The notes below the pieces were generated by a model, which was not told the origin of the DNA, did not search any database, and worked only from the letters and a program-made list of their open reading frames with translations. Source: Skeletonema tropicum (taxonomy: Eukaryota; Bacillariophyta; Thalassiosirophyceae; Thalassiosirales; Thalassiosiraceae). Taken from it: a stretch of DNA of 64,000 nt. The position numbers were made by a program, and so were the translations under genes. Of this stretch, positions 32,953 through 44,543 are shown piece by piece. The DNA lies in NCBI GenBank assembly GCA_037178625.1, contig CM074136.1:682001-746000 (forward strand), in the 5' to 3' direction. How positions within the stretch are numbered: the first letter of the stretch is position 1; each line of letters begins with the position of its first letter.

Positions 32953-33130
32953 AGCGCCGAGGAAAGCCGGCGCTATACAAATTGGCCCAGAACCGTGGAA
33001 GCCGGTGCTATACAAATTGGCCCAGCACCGTGGAAGCCGGTGCTTTACAAATTGGCCCAGGGCTCAGTCCCAGCACCGAGGCAAAGCCGGTGCTATACAA
33101 ATAAGGCCCATCGCCGAGGAATGCCGGCGA
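32953..33130 (+). repeat. Five tandem GC hairpins, copy 2
   Basis: Exact duplicate of 28131-28308 carried by the 4.8-kb tandem duplication. It lies about 290 bp left of the LTR element. Confidence 0.7.
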
Positions 33131-33423
33131 TTAATTAAATTGGCCCTGCTTTTCTTTACGCCTTCGGGTGTACTCGATTTGGGGTTCCGAGAGAGATAGT
33201 AACGGTTGGTTTCCAAGGTTGGTCACGGCGGCCTTCGGAGGTGCTGAGAGGCTTAAACAGAGTGTCCGTCCTCCTCAGGGAAAGATTGGCACAGTTCCTT
33301 TAGGGTTTGCTAGACCATAAATCCGTCGCTAAACTACCGTTCAATCTCGATGAAAAGCATCCCCACCCACAATCTTTAAATCTTTGTTTTGTTTGTCTGA
33401 TGTCTCTTTGTACCAACACTCTC

Positions 33424-33783
33424 TGTAAATCAGCACAAGATGTACACGTTGCACAAATTGAAACTCCTTACAGGCCGTACATCGTTGCACCGGTTCTTCG
33501 TTTGTTATCACGTTGCCTATCTCAAAGCCACCTATTTCTAAGCGTTTGTCTAGATGAGGAATCGACCTCACGTCAACTGGGAGTACTAATAGCACTATTA
33601 TTGGTTATTCTTTTCTACTTTCTTCAATGAGACCCATCATGGTGGATTTCCCTTCATTCCCTTCGCGGAATATTGTTGACAGCACGCTTTCATTTACTTA
33701 CCAGAAAGTACCCGTATGCTTACATATCAGTGAGTGTCCGTATATATACCTATAAATTAGGTACCCTAATTTTCCGGCTGTCA
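33424..33783 (-). repeat. Left LTR (3' LTR relative to the ORF)
   Basis: 360 bp, TG...CA. It has the same sequence as 37900-38125 joined to 45895-46028. It contains the last codons and stop (33698) of the internal ORF. Confidence 0.9.
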
Positions 33784-36700
33784 CTCCCCAACGACACGAT
33801 ATTGATATGTCCAAATCAAAAGTCTGAAGTGTATGGCTCCCCATAACACATCGCAAGAGCAGTACCAATCCAACGAAAAGTCCGAAACTCGCATAAGAAT
33901 AACGCCAGCGTTTGTGTTGAATGTTGTCTTCATGACTGAACCCAAACCCGTATTCTCCTGTCATTGCTCCAATAATTGTCTCAATCAATGCAGATATCTC
34001 TCCCCATAACTCTTCCTTCGCAACTATTATCTTCTCAACTAAGATCTCCTCTCCCCACAAGGCCATCCAACTCAACGTATTCAACGAGTAATCACAAGAT
34101 GCAAAAGATGAGGTGATGTGGCTGTTTGCGAAGGATATGTCACTTGTGACTTGACCTTGTAGTCGACGTGCAGTTGTGACTTGAACTTGAAGTTGATCAT
34201 GAAATTGAAGTTGTTCATGTCCATTTGGAAATCGAACGGAGATAAATCGAACAAATATGATGTCTCGCGTGGCATTCCCGACAGTGAATCCAATAGAATC
34301 ATTGCGTCGACAAGTAGTAGTGATACTTGGTTTCCAAGAGTATCCAACGTCAATTTGATGACAAGGTATGAACAACTCGAGATGCACAAGATACTTCGAA
34401 CTCCAACGCTCCTCGTTATCAGAACTGCTACTACGAGGTTCGCTACTCACAAGATCCCTGAATCTGAATTTCGAGATGATACAATCACGTAGAATGGGCT
34501 CCCCATCGATCTGCAATGCATAATGAGCATTGATATTGATAGTACGATTGCCAATACCGATGTCCTGCGAAATAGCACCACTTCCTATCCCCGAGATAGT
34601 AATATCATTTCCAAGTCGAGCAGCCAAAATTGGAAGGAAATGTGTCGCAGAAGATTTCCCTTTCCCGTGTCGAAATCGAATCCAATGTGTACCTGTCAAA
34701 GTCAAAGCAAGATCGAATGTATCGAACAACTTGTAGGATACGCAAGAAGCATCTCCCCATGAATAGATAGTATCTCGAAGCCGATCAGTCCCAGCAAGTT
34801 GACCATCCGTCAGCATACTATCAGCAGGCATATAGTAGCTTCGTCGACCCATGTAGAAATGGCAGCAGCGATCCCCTCCCCATGCTTTAATATCAAAATC
34901 TGTACAGCCACGGTAGATATTGCAAGCAAAATAAGCTCTGCACATTTCATAGAAACGACTACACTGATCAACGAAGTCTTGGAAAATAATCGATGGGTAC
35001 GACGAAACATCACATTGATATTCTCCAACAACCAAATGGCAACCGAGACGTTGCAAACGCACAGGCAAGCATTCCCTATTCATCTCGAGGAATCGAGGCA
35101 ACTCTAAAAAGTGCTCCCCATTAACCAGCGATGTACAAGGCGGTCTCTTGATACTACCATCTAAATCATGCTTCCCAAAGTCCGACGTAGTCCGAGTACA
35201 TATACAGTGCAAACATGAAAACTGAGGTGATGTTTCACTGTCGAAGGAATTGTTGTCGCTACCATGCAAGAACACCGCAAATGAGTGCAGCATTATCAAG
35301 AGTCGGAGCAGTCGTCGAAGCAAACTAATTGTACGTGACGAAGCATTACAAACCATCGTAGCGGATGCAGAAGCTGTGTTGTGCACAAGTAAAGATGATT
35401 CGTCTGCAGCTCCCCATGCTGTGTCGTGGCTATAGACATCAGTAGATGATGTGTCTTTGCTAATAGCGTAGAACTTGCCAATATCCATGTCGGTAGCTTC
35501 GTAGCTCACAAGATCATGCAAAAGAGCGTAGATGATTTTCAAAACGATCGGAGTGCAGTTGGATAGAGCAGCTCCCCATGGCAAGAAGATGCGATGAAGT
35601 TGAGTACTACTTCCAAAGAGGACACTGGTGATGACGGCAAAACCAGAAAGGTGTATGTCCATTGGACTCGATGGTTGTGACGAAATATCTTGTTGCAGAC
35701 TTCCAATAATCAAATCATCTTGATGAAGGCAGCGGACATTATGCTTGGTCTTCTTGAACAAAAGCTCCCCAATAACCAACGATGCGACACAAGCGGCGAT
35801 ATTGGTCGTACAAACATCATTACTGATGATCAACGAAGTAGCATTATCCGCAAAGCACAAGTCAGCGTAGCAATTCTTAACCGGCGACACGGATGTTGAA
35901 GTTCGTTTATGCGTGAGAAACCCTCCCCAGAATAATGCCAGATTGATATCCTCCACCGATAAATCAGCATCGTTTGATGCACACGAGGCGCAAGACACGC
36001 AAGAAATGCCTCTCCAAAACAAGAAGACATGATTAAGTTGATGGATTGATGTTGATGTCTTCCAGAACTCTAAAGAAAAGATGTCTTGTATTCCGCAGGT
36101 GTGCACTTGTACATGATGATCCGAAACGAGTCCAGCAGTAGACTTTCCTTGCCGACGGTAGTATGTAACAAAGAACTTGGGAATAGAACAGCCAGTGACA
36201 GTTGCTAAAGTCCTGTACTGGAAGTCACGATGCTCAATGGGGTTGTGAAAGATCACAGCAAGCGAGATGTAAGAACCATCGATCTTGCGGAACTTGTGAG
36301 TGTTGTGAGCAAATCCATCATCGTCTTGAATAACTAGCACATCGGCAGAGATCGCTTCATTATCTATCATCGCGGATAAAACAATCGTCGAAAGAACAGG
36401 ATCTCCCCACACAGCGAGAGTATTGGCATGAAGTTGAATATCGGATGTAGATCGCTGTGTCGACGGAATGATACGATGATGCCCATTATCGCAAGTAGCG
36501 AATAACATAAAACTCCGTTCCACAACATGGGATAGATGGGTATGACCGTTTAATAACGTCCATATCAATGGGTGGAATGTGATAAAAGAACTTCCTTCAG
36601 AACCAAATGTTTCAGGCACCGTAGACTTGAACTCGAGCATGTCAAAAGAAGTAGACATAATCGTACACACATCCTTGATCACGAAATCAAAACATGTCAC

Positions 36701-37597
36701 CCCCATAAAGTGATCGAAATCAATCCAGTGCATGGCATCCAGCAGCGGTGATACCAGAGCAGACTTGAGAGTGGAGATCCTTCTGAGAATGTTATCTCCG
36801 CATAAATACGAAGGCATTATCCCTAATCCTCCCCCATCATTTTGAGAACAGTCGACACGACCGTGATAATAATGCATGTAACTTGGGAAAATGGCCGTCG
36901 ATGTACGATGACAAGGGGAATAAACCAAGGTGGGTGAGTAACCCAATGCAGTAGGGTGGGCGGGGCAGGGATCAACGTAGTTGTTGGCGGCATTGAAGGA
37001 TTTGGCAACACCAATATTCTTCTCCCCATAGTCCGAATGGTCGTGATGTAAAAGATTCTCCCCAGAAATAGTCGCGTGTGCCAACGAGGATGTTAACTGG
37101 AAGGCGATAAAGGAGTTGGCGTTGTTGTTATTGTTGTTGTTGTTGCTATTGTCAACCAGGATACGAAATAAGAGGGGAAGAAGATGATGTGTTCCCTCTT
37201 GGAGTTGAACCCCTCCGGTGAAGAATTCGGTGGTTGAAAGAGTCAGCACATTATGATACCGTTGGGCCCTCCGATTCTTGACTGCGTTTACCACGTCCAA
37301 ATTATCCAAGGAATCAATGTAATCATACCAACAGTTGCTGATACCTTCTTTTACAAAGACGCTGCTGAAGAACGGGTGGTATTGCATCCACTCACTCTTG
37401 AGGAGGTGATCAAATCGCTTCTTGACTAACCCATCGTTAAATCGCTTCTTGGTTAACTCATTGTTCGATAATTTAGGCCACAGCCGTGCGGGCCTTGTAT
37501 TTACCGTAATGAAGACGGGAGATGATGTAACTGTAACTAAGTTTTGAGCTGCCAACAGAAACAGAACTATCACGACGTTCATGATAACACCTTTCAT
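33698..37597 (-). CDS. Large predicted secreted/membrane protein of the LTR element, 1,299 aa
   Basis: First good ATG at 37597 (MKGVIMNVVIVLFLLAAQ), a clear signal peptide; the frame extends 58 codons upstream only on GTG. It contains a poly-Asn run near residues 150-160 and numerous Cys and His residues. Recurrent WG[DEAG]..L or G[ED]..L motifs occur about every 20-150 residues (for example SGENLL, CGDNIL, VWGDPV, FWGGFL, PWGAAL, SWGDAS, LWGEEI). A hydrophobic segment near the C-terminus (FGLFVGLVLLLRC) may span the membrane. It has none of the polymerase, protease or integrase motifs and resembles nothing I know. A stop-free run this long cannot be chance. The WG motifs mirror a DNA heptamer (see findings). 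It could be an envelope-like or captured host protein. Confidence 0.65.
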   Translation of the reverse strand: MKGVIMNVVIVLFLLAAQNLVTVTSSPVFITVNTRPARLWPKLSNNELTKKRFNDGLVKKRFDHLLKSEWMQYHPFFSSVFVKEGISNCWYDYIDSLDNLDVVNAVKNRRAQRYHNVLTLSTTEFFTGGVQLQEGTHHLLPLLFRILVDNSNNNNNNNNANSFIAFQLTSSLAHATISGENLLHHDHSDYGEKNIGVAKSFNAANNYVDPCPAHPTALGYSPTLVYSPCHRTSTAIFPSYMHYYHGRVDCSQNDGGGLGIMPSYLCGDNILRRISTLKSALVSPLLDAMHWIDFDHFMGVTCFDFVIKDVCTIMSTSFDMLEFKSTVPETFGSEGSSFITFHPLIWTLLNGHTHLSHVVERSFMLFATCDNGHHRIIPSTQRSTSDIQLHANTLAVWGDPVLSTIVLSAMIDNEAISADVLVIQDDDGFAHNTHKFRKIDGSYISLAVIFHNPIEHRDFQYRTLATVTGCSIPKFFVTYYRRQGKSTAGLVSDHHVQVHTCGIQDIFSLEFWKTSTSIHQLNHVFLFWRGISCVSCASCASNDADLSVEDINLALFWGGFLTHKRTSTSVSPVKNCYADLCFADNATSLIISNDVCTTNIAACVASLVIGELLFKKTKHNVRCLHQDDLIIGSLQQDISSQPSSPMDIHLSGFAVITSVLFGSSTQLHRIFLPWGAALSNCTPIVLKIIYALLHDLVSYEATDMDIGKFYAISKDTSSTDVYSHDTAWGAADESSLLVHNTASASATMVCNASSRTISLLRRLLRLLIMLHSFAVFLHGSDNNSFDSETSPQFSCLHCICTRTTSDFGKHDLDGSIKRPPCTSLVNGEHFLELPRFLEMNRECLPVRLQRLGCHLVVGEYQCDVSSYPSIIFQDFVDQCSRFYEMCRAYFACNIYRGCTDFDIKAWGGDRCCHFYMGRRSYYMPADSMLTDGQLAGTDRLRDTIYSWGDASCVSYKLFDTFDLALTLTGTHWIRFRHGKGKSSATHFLPILAARLGNDITISGIGSGAISQDIGIGNRTININAHYALQIDGEPILRDCIISKFRFRDLVSSEPRSSSSDNEERWSSKYLVHLELFIPCHQIDVGYSWKPSITTTCRRNDSIGFTVGNATRDIIFVRFISVRFPNGHEQLQFHDQLQVQVTTARRLQGQVTSDISFANSHITSSFASCDYSLNTLSWMALWGEEILVEKIIVAKEELWGEISALIETIIGAMTGEYGFGFSHEDNIQHKRWRYSYASFGLFVGLVLLLRCVMGSHTLQTFDLDISISCRWGVTAGKLGYLIYRYIYGHSLICKHTGTFW

Positions 37598-37899
37598 GGT
37601 TGGTGAGTTACAGGTGAGACTCGTGCCTCGGTTTTGGGGTTCACGCCCACCGACAAGTTGTGACTGGTTTAATAGCTCACTTGTTGCCGTTTTATCGCCT
37701 ACACAGGATGATGACCATAAATGATGATGTGTAGGAAGATCTATGACCAAAACTTCCCGACAAAATAACACGTTGCTACGTTGTCAGAATTGGCAGCGAA
37801 CAGAAATCAAACTCACCCCAAGAACGTTCCCAAGGCTTTTCTCGCAGCTCAGCGAACAATCAAAAAGATTGAAGCTAGAGCAAATCGAGCTGTTTAATC
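37598..37899 (-). promoter_or_regulatory. Leader between the LTR and the giant ORF
   Basis: 302 bp between the start codon and the LTR edge, presumably the 5' untranslated leader of the element's transcript. The first bases inside the LTR on the minus strand (gattaaacagctcgattt) do not begin with the tgg typical of a tRNA primer site. Confidence 0.4.
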
Positions 37900-38125
37900 T
37901 GTAAATCAGCACAAGATGTACACGTTGCACAAATTGAAACTCCTTACAGGCCGTACATCGTTGCACCGGTTCTTCGTTTGTTATCACGTTGCCTATCTCA
38001 AAGCCACCTATTTCTAAGCGTTTGTCTAGATGAGGAATCGACCTCACGTCAACTGGGAGTACTAATAGCACTATTATTGGTTATTCTTTTCTACTTTCTT
38101 CAATGAGACCCATCATGGTGGATTT

Positions 38126-38456
38126 TTTGTTAGACCCAAAAGAACAAATCTGCCATTTAGCCAAATGGCGGTAACCAAGTGCGCCATTTAGCCAAATGGC
38201 AGAAATGACACAATACAACCAAAAGACCAAATCGGACAAAATCCATCAAATCGGATACATTTGGCTTAAATGCTATGCCACCACCACCAATAGACCAAAT
38301 GCCCCGTAGCTCGGGCCTTGGGTATTTTATCTGCCTCCTCCGTGGGCACATCTGAAAAAGATAGAGAAGCCCTCCCACAGCCACTAATTTAGAATACAAT
38401 GTTTGTGCTCTTTATTCCGTATCACGCACAACACAACTCTTCATAAATCCTCTTAC
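38126..38456 (+). promoter_or_regulatory. Left terminal inverted repeat and promoter of the Ginger-like element
   Basis: Contains the terminal repeat, two tandem 18-bp palindromes that are good candidates for transposase binding, and sub-terminal segments (near 38235-38300) inverted relative to about 45760-45840. The first ATG of the integrase gene is at 38457. Confidence 0.6.
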
Positions 38457-41400
38457 ATGATGGAGAAGATCCCGTCAGACACCAAGTTGGCTGCAGCGGA
38501 GACAGCGGCAGCTCCTGACCCTCTTTTGCCTGCACTGCCTCATTTGCCTGCACTGCCCGCCACAGCATCGTCTGATACCGTTTTGACAGGAGATGGAACA
38601 GTACGTTCCAACAGCTCGAAAAGTAATGTTTTGTCCGAACCAGCTATGATGGCAGCGAAAAAGAAATTCTATGAGCTACTCGAAGTCGGGTTAAGTGAAA
38701 AGAAGAGGCGGACGGAAATGGTTACAGAACAAGAATATGATGATATTTGTACAGTGTTGCAGGGATGGGTGGTTGGAGTGCGGCATTCACCATTGCACAC
38801 TAAATGGAATCAAAACTACACCCTATCGGACAACACGACACGCTCGACAGCACTCCGATGGACGAAAAATAACAAAAACCTAAGAGTTGCAACAAAGGAA
38901 CAAATATTTGCAATCATTATGAATACTCATATTGAGTCAGGTCATGGGATAGATTCACGAAGGATCCATCAACTCATTTCAAAGACTTGGTATGGCATCA
39001 CAAGAGAAGATGTTGAATTGGCCGTGGGTTCATGTCCCATTTGCATTGCATCTCAAACTAGGAAGATTACCGCCAAACAAAAGCCCCTAAAAATGATATT
39101 ATCAGTAACTGTAGGGAAGCGAGCGCAGATGGATTTGATCGACATGACATCACAGCAGGACCCAGGCGGCTACTGTTGGATCCTTCGCCTAGTTGACCAC
39201 CATAGCGGGTTTGGAGCAACGAAGCCTTTGAAATCAAAGACATCAAAGGAATGTGCGATTGCTATTATTGAGATCCTCTCCTTCTTCCCAGACTTTGACA
39301 TTCTCCAATCTGACAACGGCGGAGAGTTTCTTGGAGAGACGGTGAAGTATGTAAACGAGTAAGTCACTTGCTACAATGAAATTATATTTGTTTCGCCTTG
39401 ACTTCATCAACTCATTTAGTCTTTCCTCTTTGCAGACATTTTCAAGAGACGCACATCGTGAGAGGTAGGAGCAGGCATCCGCAGTCGCAAGGTAAAATCG
39501 AGCGTGGTAATGCTCCATTCAAGACATCACTGCAAAGTTGGATGCAGGAGACTGGAAGTACATGTTGGGCCGAAACAGGAATATACATCGTACAGCGCCG
39601 CATCAACAAACGCTGCTCCCGGTCTAAAGGCGGTTACTCTCCATATGAAGTGTTCTATGGAAAGAAGAAGGGCAACTGTCCAGCAGATATTTTGGGCAAG
39701 GATGTGTTGGAGCAGTGCCTTACTGAAGATGGTCTTCAGGCTGCTCTCGATTTTGTGAACGAGGAACACGCAATGGAAGATAAGTTATCTCCTAACTTTA
39801 ATGACAGAATTCTAGCAGTAATCCAGGAAGCAGATGCCTCTGCGATGGCAAGAGAAGGATATGCGGGGGAGGAGGAGTCAATGAAGCCTGCCGCTGTGGA
39901 AGCATGTGCAATGATGGCAGTAGGAGGCACAGAAGCAGAGGGCCCGATGAAGTTGGAAGCCAAAGCTGTGGATGCTGTTGCAATGGCAGGAGAAGTACTG
40001 GAGACTGTTGCTGTCAGAACGAGCAATGAAGGAGATGAAGAGCCGGTTATCCTTGACCTTCTACCAGCTACAAAAGAGGAATCCACCAATGTCAAAAGTT
40101 CAGAGGATAAGCACATCACCTCAACTCCAACAAAAGCTTCAATCCATCACGAAAGTGACACGCCCGAGAGAGGTGTAATCAGGGCAGCAGTTGCTGCAGC
40201 ACAAAGAAAGCAAGCTATTGCTGTCAACAAGAAACGCAGATGTAGTACATATGTTGAGGAACTCCGAGTAGGAGATGTGTGCACAATCCAAGTGGAAGGC
40301 AACACGAGGGCTGCCACAGATCACCCAAATCTCCCTGTAATGATAACAAAGTGCAAGCAACCAAAGAGCAACAGCGGTATAAGGAGTTACCAAGTTGCTT
40401 CTCGAGACGGACATTTGAAGGGCTGGTATCCAAGAGAGAATCTTGACTTTATGCCAAATTGGAATGCGGATATTGCTGGAATTGATATCGACAGGAACGG
40501 ATTCAGGAGTGCTCTAACTATTGCCACGGCAAGTGCACTGTATAACAAAAGTGGAGGAGCTACGACTTGTAAGTGTAAAAGTGATTGTGCCAAAAGTAGT
40601 CGATGTAAGTGCAAGCAGGTTGGAAACTATTGCACCTCAAAATGCCATGGTGGAAGAGGCAGAAATGAGAAATGTACAAATTGCAAGCCTGCGGCCGCAG
40701 ATGTGCCCAACAACCCACATTCTTCTGCTTCGTTCGTTAACGCTCTGGATGTGGAGTTATGTCAGCCTACATCTGACTCACGGCAGGGACCGTGTGCTGG
40801 TCAAAAGAAGCGCAGTCAAGAGGAGACTACGACGGTTGATGTTGACATCTACAGCTGTAGCGATGGCAACTATAGTTGCGCATCATCAAATACAAAGGAG
40901 AAGATACAATCTGCAAAGCGCAGACGAAAGAAGTGCACTTTGGAGGAGGAGACAATGATTGAAGTGCGTGGCGGTAATCCTGGCGAATACGAAGACAAAG
41001 TTTTTGCTGACACTCACGCACCGACTCCAGACAATGAGAAGAAGCCTGCTGCTAAGCAGGTTCTGGACAACAAGTCAGCAGTCGGCGAAGTGGTGAATCT
41101 AGCAGCGAAGCAAAGCAGTAAAGAGAAAGAAGCAGTGAAAGAGACACAACACACTGCAGCCAAGTGTGACAGCTGGGGCGAGCCATACCCCTACCAAGAA
41201 CTCCGGGCAGGTTGCGTCCTGAAATATTATCACCCCATCGCTGTGGCTGGCACTCCAAGTGCACTTAGGGTGGCAACAGTAATTGAACTCAAACCATCTA
41301 GTTATGATGCTGAAGAGTTCACCTTGGTCATGGATAATATGGATATCCTGGAGTCTTCCCATCCAGCTCAAATCGTCAAACATGTTGTCAATGGAGAATT

Positions 41401-42514
41401 GGTTGATTGCGAGCAGAGTGGATTTAGAGAGATCAACGATTATGAAATTATTCAATCAAGGATTGGGTCTATTCGTGACGTGATCCAGAAGAGCGCTTCT
41501 TCATTTCGTACGATATTGAATGCAAATGTGAATAGGAATGCGCCAGAGGGTATGCCCGTGGATATTTTGAATCCTCGAGCAGAGGATGGTGCAGTTGATG
41601 GTTGTGCACTGACGGACACTGCAAAGGAATTGAATATGGATGAAGACAAGGACAAAGACAAGGAGGAGGCATTTTCGAACGAAGTGGCAATGCGTAGGCT
41701 TAGAAGAGCATCTGTGATGGCTGCCAACATGCTAAAGAATGACTTGACTCCTTTACAGCAAAATTTGGTTGATACCGCAATCTATGGGCCAGGACATCTA
41801 TATGATGTACTTGCAAGCAGTGACCGTGATAAAGTGCACAGAGAATCAATGCAGACACTGGAGCCAAAGGTGTGGATTAATTATGAGATTGTGAATTATT
41901 TCCTCAAAGTTTGTCTTGCAAGTAGGGACAAAAACATGCATGATGGCAATACCAACCACAGGAGATCCCACTTCTTCAATTCGTTCTTCGTGCAAAATTT
42001 GTTCGATGAGAAGAATGGCAATGCCAATGAGAAAGGCAAGTACAAGTACTCAAATGTCAAGAGATGGCACAAGCATGCGCCGGGGAAGAATATCTTTAAA
42101 CTCGAACGTATCTTCTTTCCAATCAATATCAATAACTCGCATTGGGCGCTCGTTGTAGCATTTATGGACGAGAAAAGAATCCAGTATTATGATTCTTTGA
42201 AGTGGAACGGAACGAAATACTTGGAGGGAATTCTTGAGTACTTGCAGGATGATTACAGAAGACAATTCAGATCAGACATGGACATATCGGAATGGCGTCT
42301 TGTGCTTTGCACAGAAGACACACCGCATCAACAGGCGTACAATAACAAAAATGTATGGGACTGTGGGGTGTTTGTTTGCTTATTTGCTGACTTCATTGCA
42401 ATGGATTGTGCTCCAATTTTCGATTATGATGAGGCCTCAATTAACAAGTGCAGGGAGCGAATTGCACTTTCAATCATGGATAATTGTGCTATTGACCACC
42501 ATCTCATTGGGTAA
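38457..42514 (+). CDS. Ginger-like integrase fused to CXC motif and Ulp1-type cysteine protease
   Basis: Two exons, 38457-39358 and 39436-42514, joined over a 77-nt GTAAGT...CAG intron; about 1,326 aa. Exon 1 has an H2C2-like zinc region (NTHIESGHGI...CPICIA) and catalytic Asp residues in QMDLIDM and LQSDNGGEFL. Exon 2 supplies the Glu in QSQGKIERGN, completing the DDE triad, then KGGYSPYEVFYGKK. In the middle is a tesmin-type CXC stretch (CKCKSDCAKSSRCKCKQ). The C-terminus is a C48 protease: His in NNSHWALVV, Asp in IQYYDSLKW and Cys in DCGVFVCLFADF. It should catalyse transposon integration; the protease may process SUMO-like conjugates or the polyprotein (inference). Both domains look intact. 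Confidence 0.88.
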
Positions 42515-42812
42515 TCAGAAGTAGTCAAGTTGCAACGCATAGTACTGTGAGTTTGTGTGGGATGCTACAGTAATAATGTTTGCAGCGCATACTAGTGGGT
42601 TTGCCGTGCACCGAGAAACAAGACTGAAAGAGAGTGTTTGCAGGGCGTAGTACTGTGGGTGTTACATGATTAGTAGTCTGACAACTTGCTCTGCCAAAAA
42701 ATTTAAATTTTAAATGGCTTCTTTTTTTTCGGGAAAGAAACAAGACTAAGAGAGCTGAGTGCTCTGTTGAGCTGTTGTGAAATGTTCTTACTAGATAGAA
42801 TAAACAAAAGCA
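42515..42812 (+). other. Spacer between transposon genes
   Basis: Holds three diverged copies of a motif like gcagcgcatactagtgggtt (near 42533, 42583 and 42641), spaced about 50-60 bp. No coding capacity. It probably contains the 3' end of the integrase gene and the promoter of the next. Confidence 0.4.
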
Positions 42813-44483
42813 ATGGGCAAAGCTTCAAAGAGAAGAAGGCGAACCGATCGGAGTTCCAAGGTGGAACAACAAAAACTGATACGTCTTGTGGAAGAATGGG
42901 ATCTTCAGACTGGAATAAGTTTACGTCAATATTGCAAGAATAATGGCATTCCACATGGTACTCTTTATCCTTATTGCCGTCGAGACAGTAAAAGGAGGCC
43001 GCTTCCAACCAATGGAGAAGCCAAACCAAATCATCGGGTGCTCATTCCTGATGATGACTTACATGCATTCGTAAAAGAAACGATGTTCAAGGACAAATCA
43101 TTCAAGATTCAAAAGTTGAAGAAAGATTTCAAGTTGAAGCGAAGACAGGCAGACAACCAATACTACAACCGAGTAAAGCCGCTTCTTCCCTTGCCAGAAA
43201 GTTATATTGGTCGCAAAGTTGCAAAGTACTTCGTATTATCAGATAAAATTTTCTGTGGTTACGTAATCTCATACGATGAGCACGAGGAATGGTGGTCTGT
43301 CAGATACGATGATGGTGACTGCGAAGAAATGGATATTGGCGAGCTTGAACTTGCGATGAACTTGTACCTTGCCCTCAGTTATTCCAATTCATTCTCCAAC
43401 AGTGCGAACGGACAGTATCTCGTCTATCATTTACGCGATTGCAGTAGATTCTGCAACGGTAGGGATCCAAATTCTGATTTAGGTGTAGGTCAAAAGGCTG
43501 GTCATCCCTTGAGAAATCATCAGCCAGCATCAGTAAAGGATGCCAACCGAGGCGTGACGGATGGGCTATACTTTGCAGTTGCAGTGATAAATGTGGCAAT
43601 TTCTGTCACACCGCATGACAACGATTTGATCATAGTCCATAAGGGATTGGATCGACTTTCCCACGGTTCTGGATTTGTATCGACCAAGGCAGATTCTGAT
43701 ACTACGATTCGTATGAATGGTGTTGATGTGATTGATGTCTCAGAGGACATGGCAAGATTTGGCATGGGTAGAAGGGATGATGGAGTCTTTGTCTTTAGAA
43801 GTGGTACAACCGAGGCTGGTATGGTCTCAATGACGAGCGATGCCGTAAAGCAAGCATTCCTTCACTTTTTGGTGTGTGACGAACGATGTAAGGGATACTT
43901 GAGCGCCGATGCTGGCCGTGATGTTGGCAGTAACGTCTATCGTTATGACTTGTTGTTCAATCAAGCTCAAGGTAGCTGTGACCAATATTCAGATGCTGAT
44001 GGTAATGTTGTTTTGGATGGTAGCAGGAATCCATTGCGTGTCCCCTTTTTGAAGAAAACAACGGAGATACTTCGATTTATGACCGACGAGGTCAAGGAGG
44101 AATTGACCTCTGTCTTGACAGGTATGGATCGTTTAACGGAGCAGGTGTACCCAGATGCATTTCCAGATGTAAGGCGGCGTGACTTGGTTCGTGATTACTT
44201 TGTTAGAGATTATCTGGGGAATGATAATAATATCACGCTGAACTGGGAGTATGTCGGATTCATAGCAAGACGAGTGACAGATAATGATAGACTTGCTATG
44301 CATCTTGATACCAAGAATGATTGGAGGAGTGGTTACAATTACTGCACAACATATTCATACGTCATTGACGGATATAGAGTCACCATCATAGCATGTTGCA
44401 AGCAAGACTTTGGAAGTCTCATGGAGCGTCTTGATAAAGTTGAGGTGGTGGGTGGTCAATTCCGGCCTCCAAATGATGCTTAG
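42813..44483 (+). CDS. Ginger-like element second protein: HTH plus Tudor-like domain, 556 aa
   Basis: ATG at 42813. Residues 1-60 are basic and carry a helix-turn-helix-like segment (LVEEWDLQTGISLRQYCKNNGIPHGTL, given here only in part as ISLRQYCKNNGIPHG) suited to DNA binding. Residues about 130-185 (SYIGRKVAKYF...GYVISYD...WWSVRYDDGDCEEMDIGEL) fit a Tudor/Agenet-like chromatin module. The C-terminal half has an HxD pair (MHLDTKNDW) and YRVTIIACCKQDFG; it might be an enzyme domain, but I cannot name it. Being inside the transposon ends and co-oriented, it is likely an accessory or end-binding protein. No frame damage seen. Confidence 0.65.
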   Translation: MGKASKRRRRTDRSSKVEQQKLIRLVEEWDLQTGISLRQYCKNNGIPHGTLYPYCRRDSKRRPLPTNGEAKPNHRVLIPDDDLHAFVKETMFKDKSFKIQKLKKDFKLKRRQADNQYYNRVKPLLPLPESYIGRKVAKYFVLSDKIFCGYVISYDEHEEWWSVRYDDGDCEEMDIGELELAMNLYLALSYSNSFSNSANGQYLVYHLRDCSRFCNGRDPNSDLGVGQKAGHPLRNHQPASVKDANRGVTDGLYFAVAVINVAISVTPHDNDLIIVHKGLDRLSHGSGFVSTKADSDTTIRMNGVDVIDVSEDMARFGMGRRDDGVFVFRSGTTEAGMVSMTSDAVKQAFLHFLVCDERCKGYLSADAGRDVGSNVYRYDLLFNQAQGSCDQYSDADGNVVLDGSRNPLRVPFLKKTTEILRFMTDEVKEELTSVLTGMDRLTEQVYPDAFPDVRRRDLVRDYFVRDYLGNDNNITLNWEYVGFIARRVTDNDRLAMHLDTKNDWRSGYNYCTTYSYVIDGYRVTIIACCKQDFGSLMERLDKVEVVGGQFRPPNDA

Positions 44484-44543
44484 GAGGAGGAGAAATAGAG
44501 ATGGTTATTAATCATGCATTTTAGTTAGCCGTGTTGGGTGGAC

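Noticed and set aside
33698..37597. Gag-pol of the LTR element
   Set aside because: I looked for D-S/T-G protease, YxDD, RNase H, integrase zinc and DDE motifs on both strands and found none in the 4.1-kb interior.
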